Shown piece after piece: positions 63,598-64,000 of a stretch of 64,000 nucleotides of DNA; the stretch's first letter is position 1; each line of letters begins with the position of its first letter. Position numbers and translations under genes: made by a program. The notes under the pieces were generated by a model. The model made no database searches. It had not been told where the DNA came from and worked only from the letters and a program-made list of their open reading frames with translations. The stretch spans positions 930,001 to 994,000 of the forward strand of contig NZ_UWPB01000001.1 in assembly GCF_900604945.1 (NCBI RefSeq). The letters are read 5' to 3'. This DNA is from Ruminococcus sp. Marseille-P6503 (GTDB taxonomy: Bacteria; Bacillota; Clostridia; Oscillospirales; Ruminococcaceae).

Positions 63598-64000
63598 TTA
63601 ACTGAAAAATCCTATTTCTTTCAAAGGCCATATTCTTAATGAAACCTTACCGACCACAGCTTCTTCCGATATACATCCGACTGCCGACGAACGGCTGTCG
63701 ATCGACGTTGACCTGTTGTCCCCCATCACAAAAATCCGCTCGTCAGGGACCTGATAAGGAAGCTCAATATCACACTCGCCCATAGCCTTTTCGGTCAGAT
63801 ACGGTTCGTCAAGCTGTTTTTCATTCACATAAACATTGCCGTTTTCATCTATATCGATATAATCTCCGGAAACTCCGATAACCCTTTTAAGCAGAATCTT
63901 ATTATTATAATAGAAAGCAACAATGTCTCCCCGCTCGAAATTTCCTGTTTTTCTGCATACCACAAGCTGATCGTTCATAAGCGTCGGCGCCATGCTTGTA
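63598..64000 (-). CDS. lepB: Signal peptidase I (5' end outside window)
   Basis: At least 133 residues; the frame is open past the right edge. The last codons before the edge read T-S-M-A-P-T-L, so the catalytic Ser (SMxPTL) is at 63994-63996 and the membrane anchor is outside. KRVIGVSGDYIDI holds the catalytic Lys region (KR), FVMGDNRSTSIDSR is box E, and VGKVSLRIWPL ends it. Type I signal peptidases adjoining pilus operons help export or process pilins in several Gram-positives (family knowledge). It is the first gene of the visible locus. Confidence 0.9.
   Translation of the reverse strand, partial: TSMAPTLMNDQLVVCRKTGNFERGDIVAFYYNNKILLKRVIGVSGDYIDIDENGNVYVNEKQLDEPYLTEKAMGECDIELPYQVPDERIFVMGDNRSTSIDSRSSAVGCISEEAVVGKVSLRIWPLKEIGFFS

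Overview
The window looks like a chromosomal segment of a low- to mid-GC Gram-positive anaerobe of the Clostridia, most likely a Ruminococcus-like member of the Oscillospirales. The grounds are the 16S/23S character, strict TTGACA-17-TATAAT promoters, strong AGGAGG ribosome binding sites, a T-box on the trp operon, CwlD, LPXTG surface proteins and sortases. The genus is inferred.

Positions 1 to about 20.7 kb are AT-rich and read as the right part of an integrated conjugative or mobilisable element, cut by the left window edge. It holds a tandem SpoVG-domain protein, a coiled-coil protein, a CHC2 zinc-finger (primase-like) protein and a 2757-residue ArdC-like/N6-methylase/helicase polyprotein. 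A TnpV-like gene is overprinted in another frame of that polyprotein. Then follow a ParA/ParB operon, a ribbon-helix-helix protein, a MobC/MOBP relaxase pair beside an oriT-like palindrome cluster, and a block of unrecognised genes with an XRE regulator. Two of these genes share a nearly identical promoter/operator module. A roughly 650-nt hairpin-rich stretch behind its own strong promoter is the best candidate for a large structured non-coding RNA. No integrase or type IV secretion gene is visible.

Positions 20.7 to 26.4 kb are an rRNA operon on the minus strand (16S, tRNA-Ala, tRNA-Ile, 23S, 5S, tRNA-Asn) with tandem promoters.

Positions 26.5 to 44.6 kb are core chromosome. On the minus strand is a shikimate/chorismate region (aroF, aroB, aroA, aroC) mixed with small accessory enzymes. 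aroF sits behind a promoter, a phenylalanine-rich leader peptide (11 Phe in 38 residues) and a terminator, which is the layout of transcription attenuation. Also here are hflX, a Tam-like methyltransferase, cwlD, a CNNM/CorC-type transporter preceded by a short acidic leader ORF with a terminator, a lipoprotein cyclophilin, an AraC regulator, an aminotransferase and an AI-2E-family permease.

Positions 44.8 to 51.9 kb are a complete T-box-controlled trp operon, trpE-trpGD(fused)-trpC-trpF-trpB-trpA, so chorismate made by the aro genes is used next door for tryptophan. After it come a GNAT enzyme, tRNA-Leu(CAA) and a two-gene CheY/CheX-like signalling pair. From 54.5 kb to the right edge is a sortase-assembled pilus locus on the minus strand: signal peptidase I (cut by the edge), a 1606-residue tip/adhesin-like protein, a major pilin, a class C sortase, a minor pilin and a second sortase.
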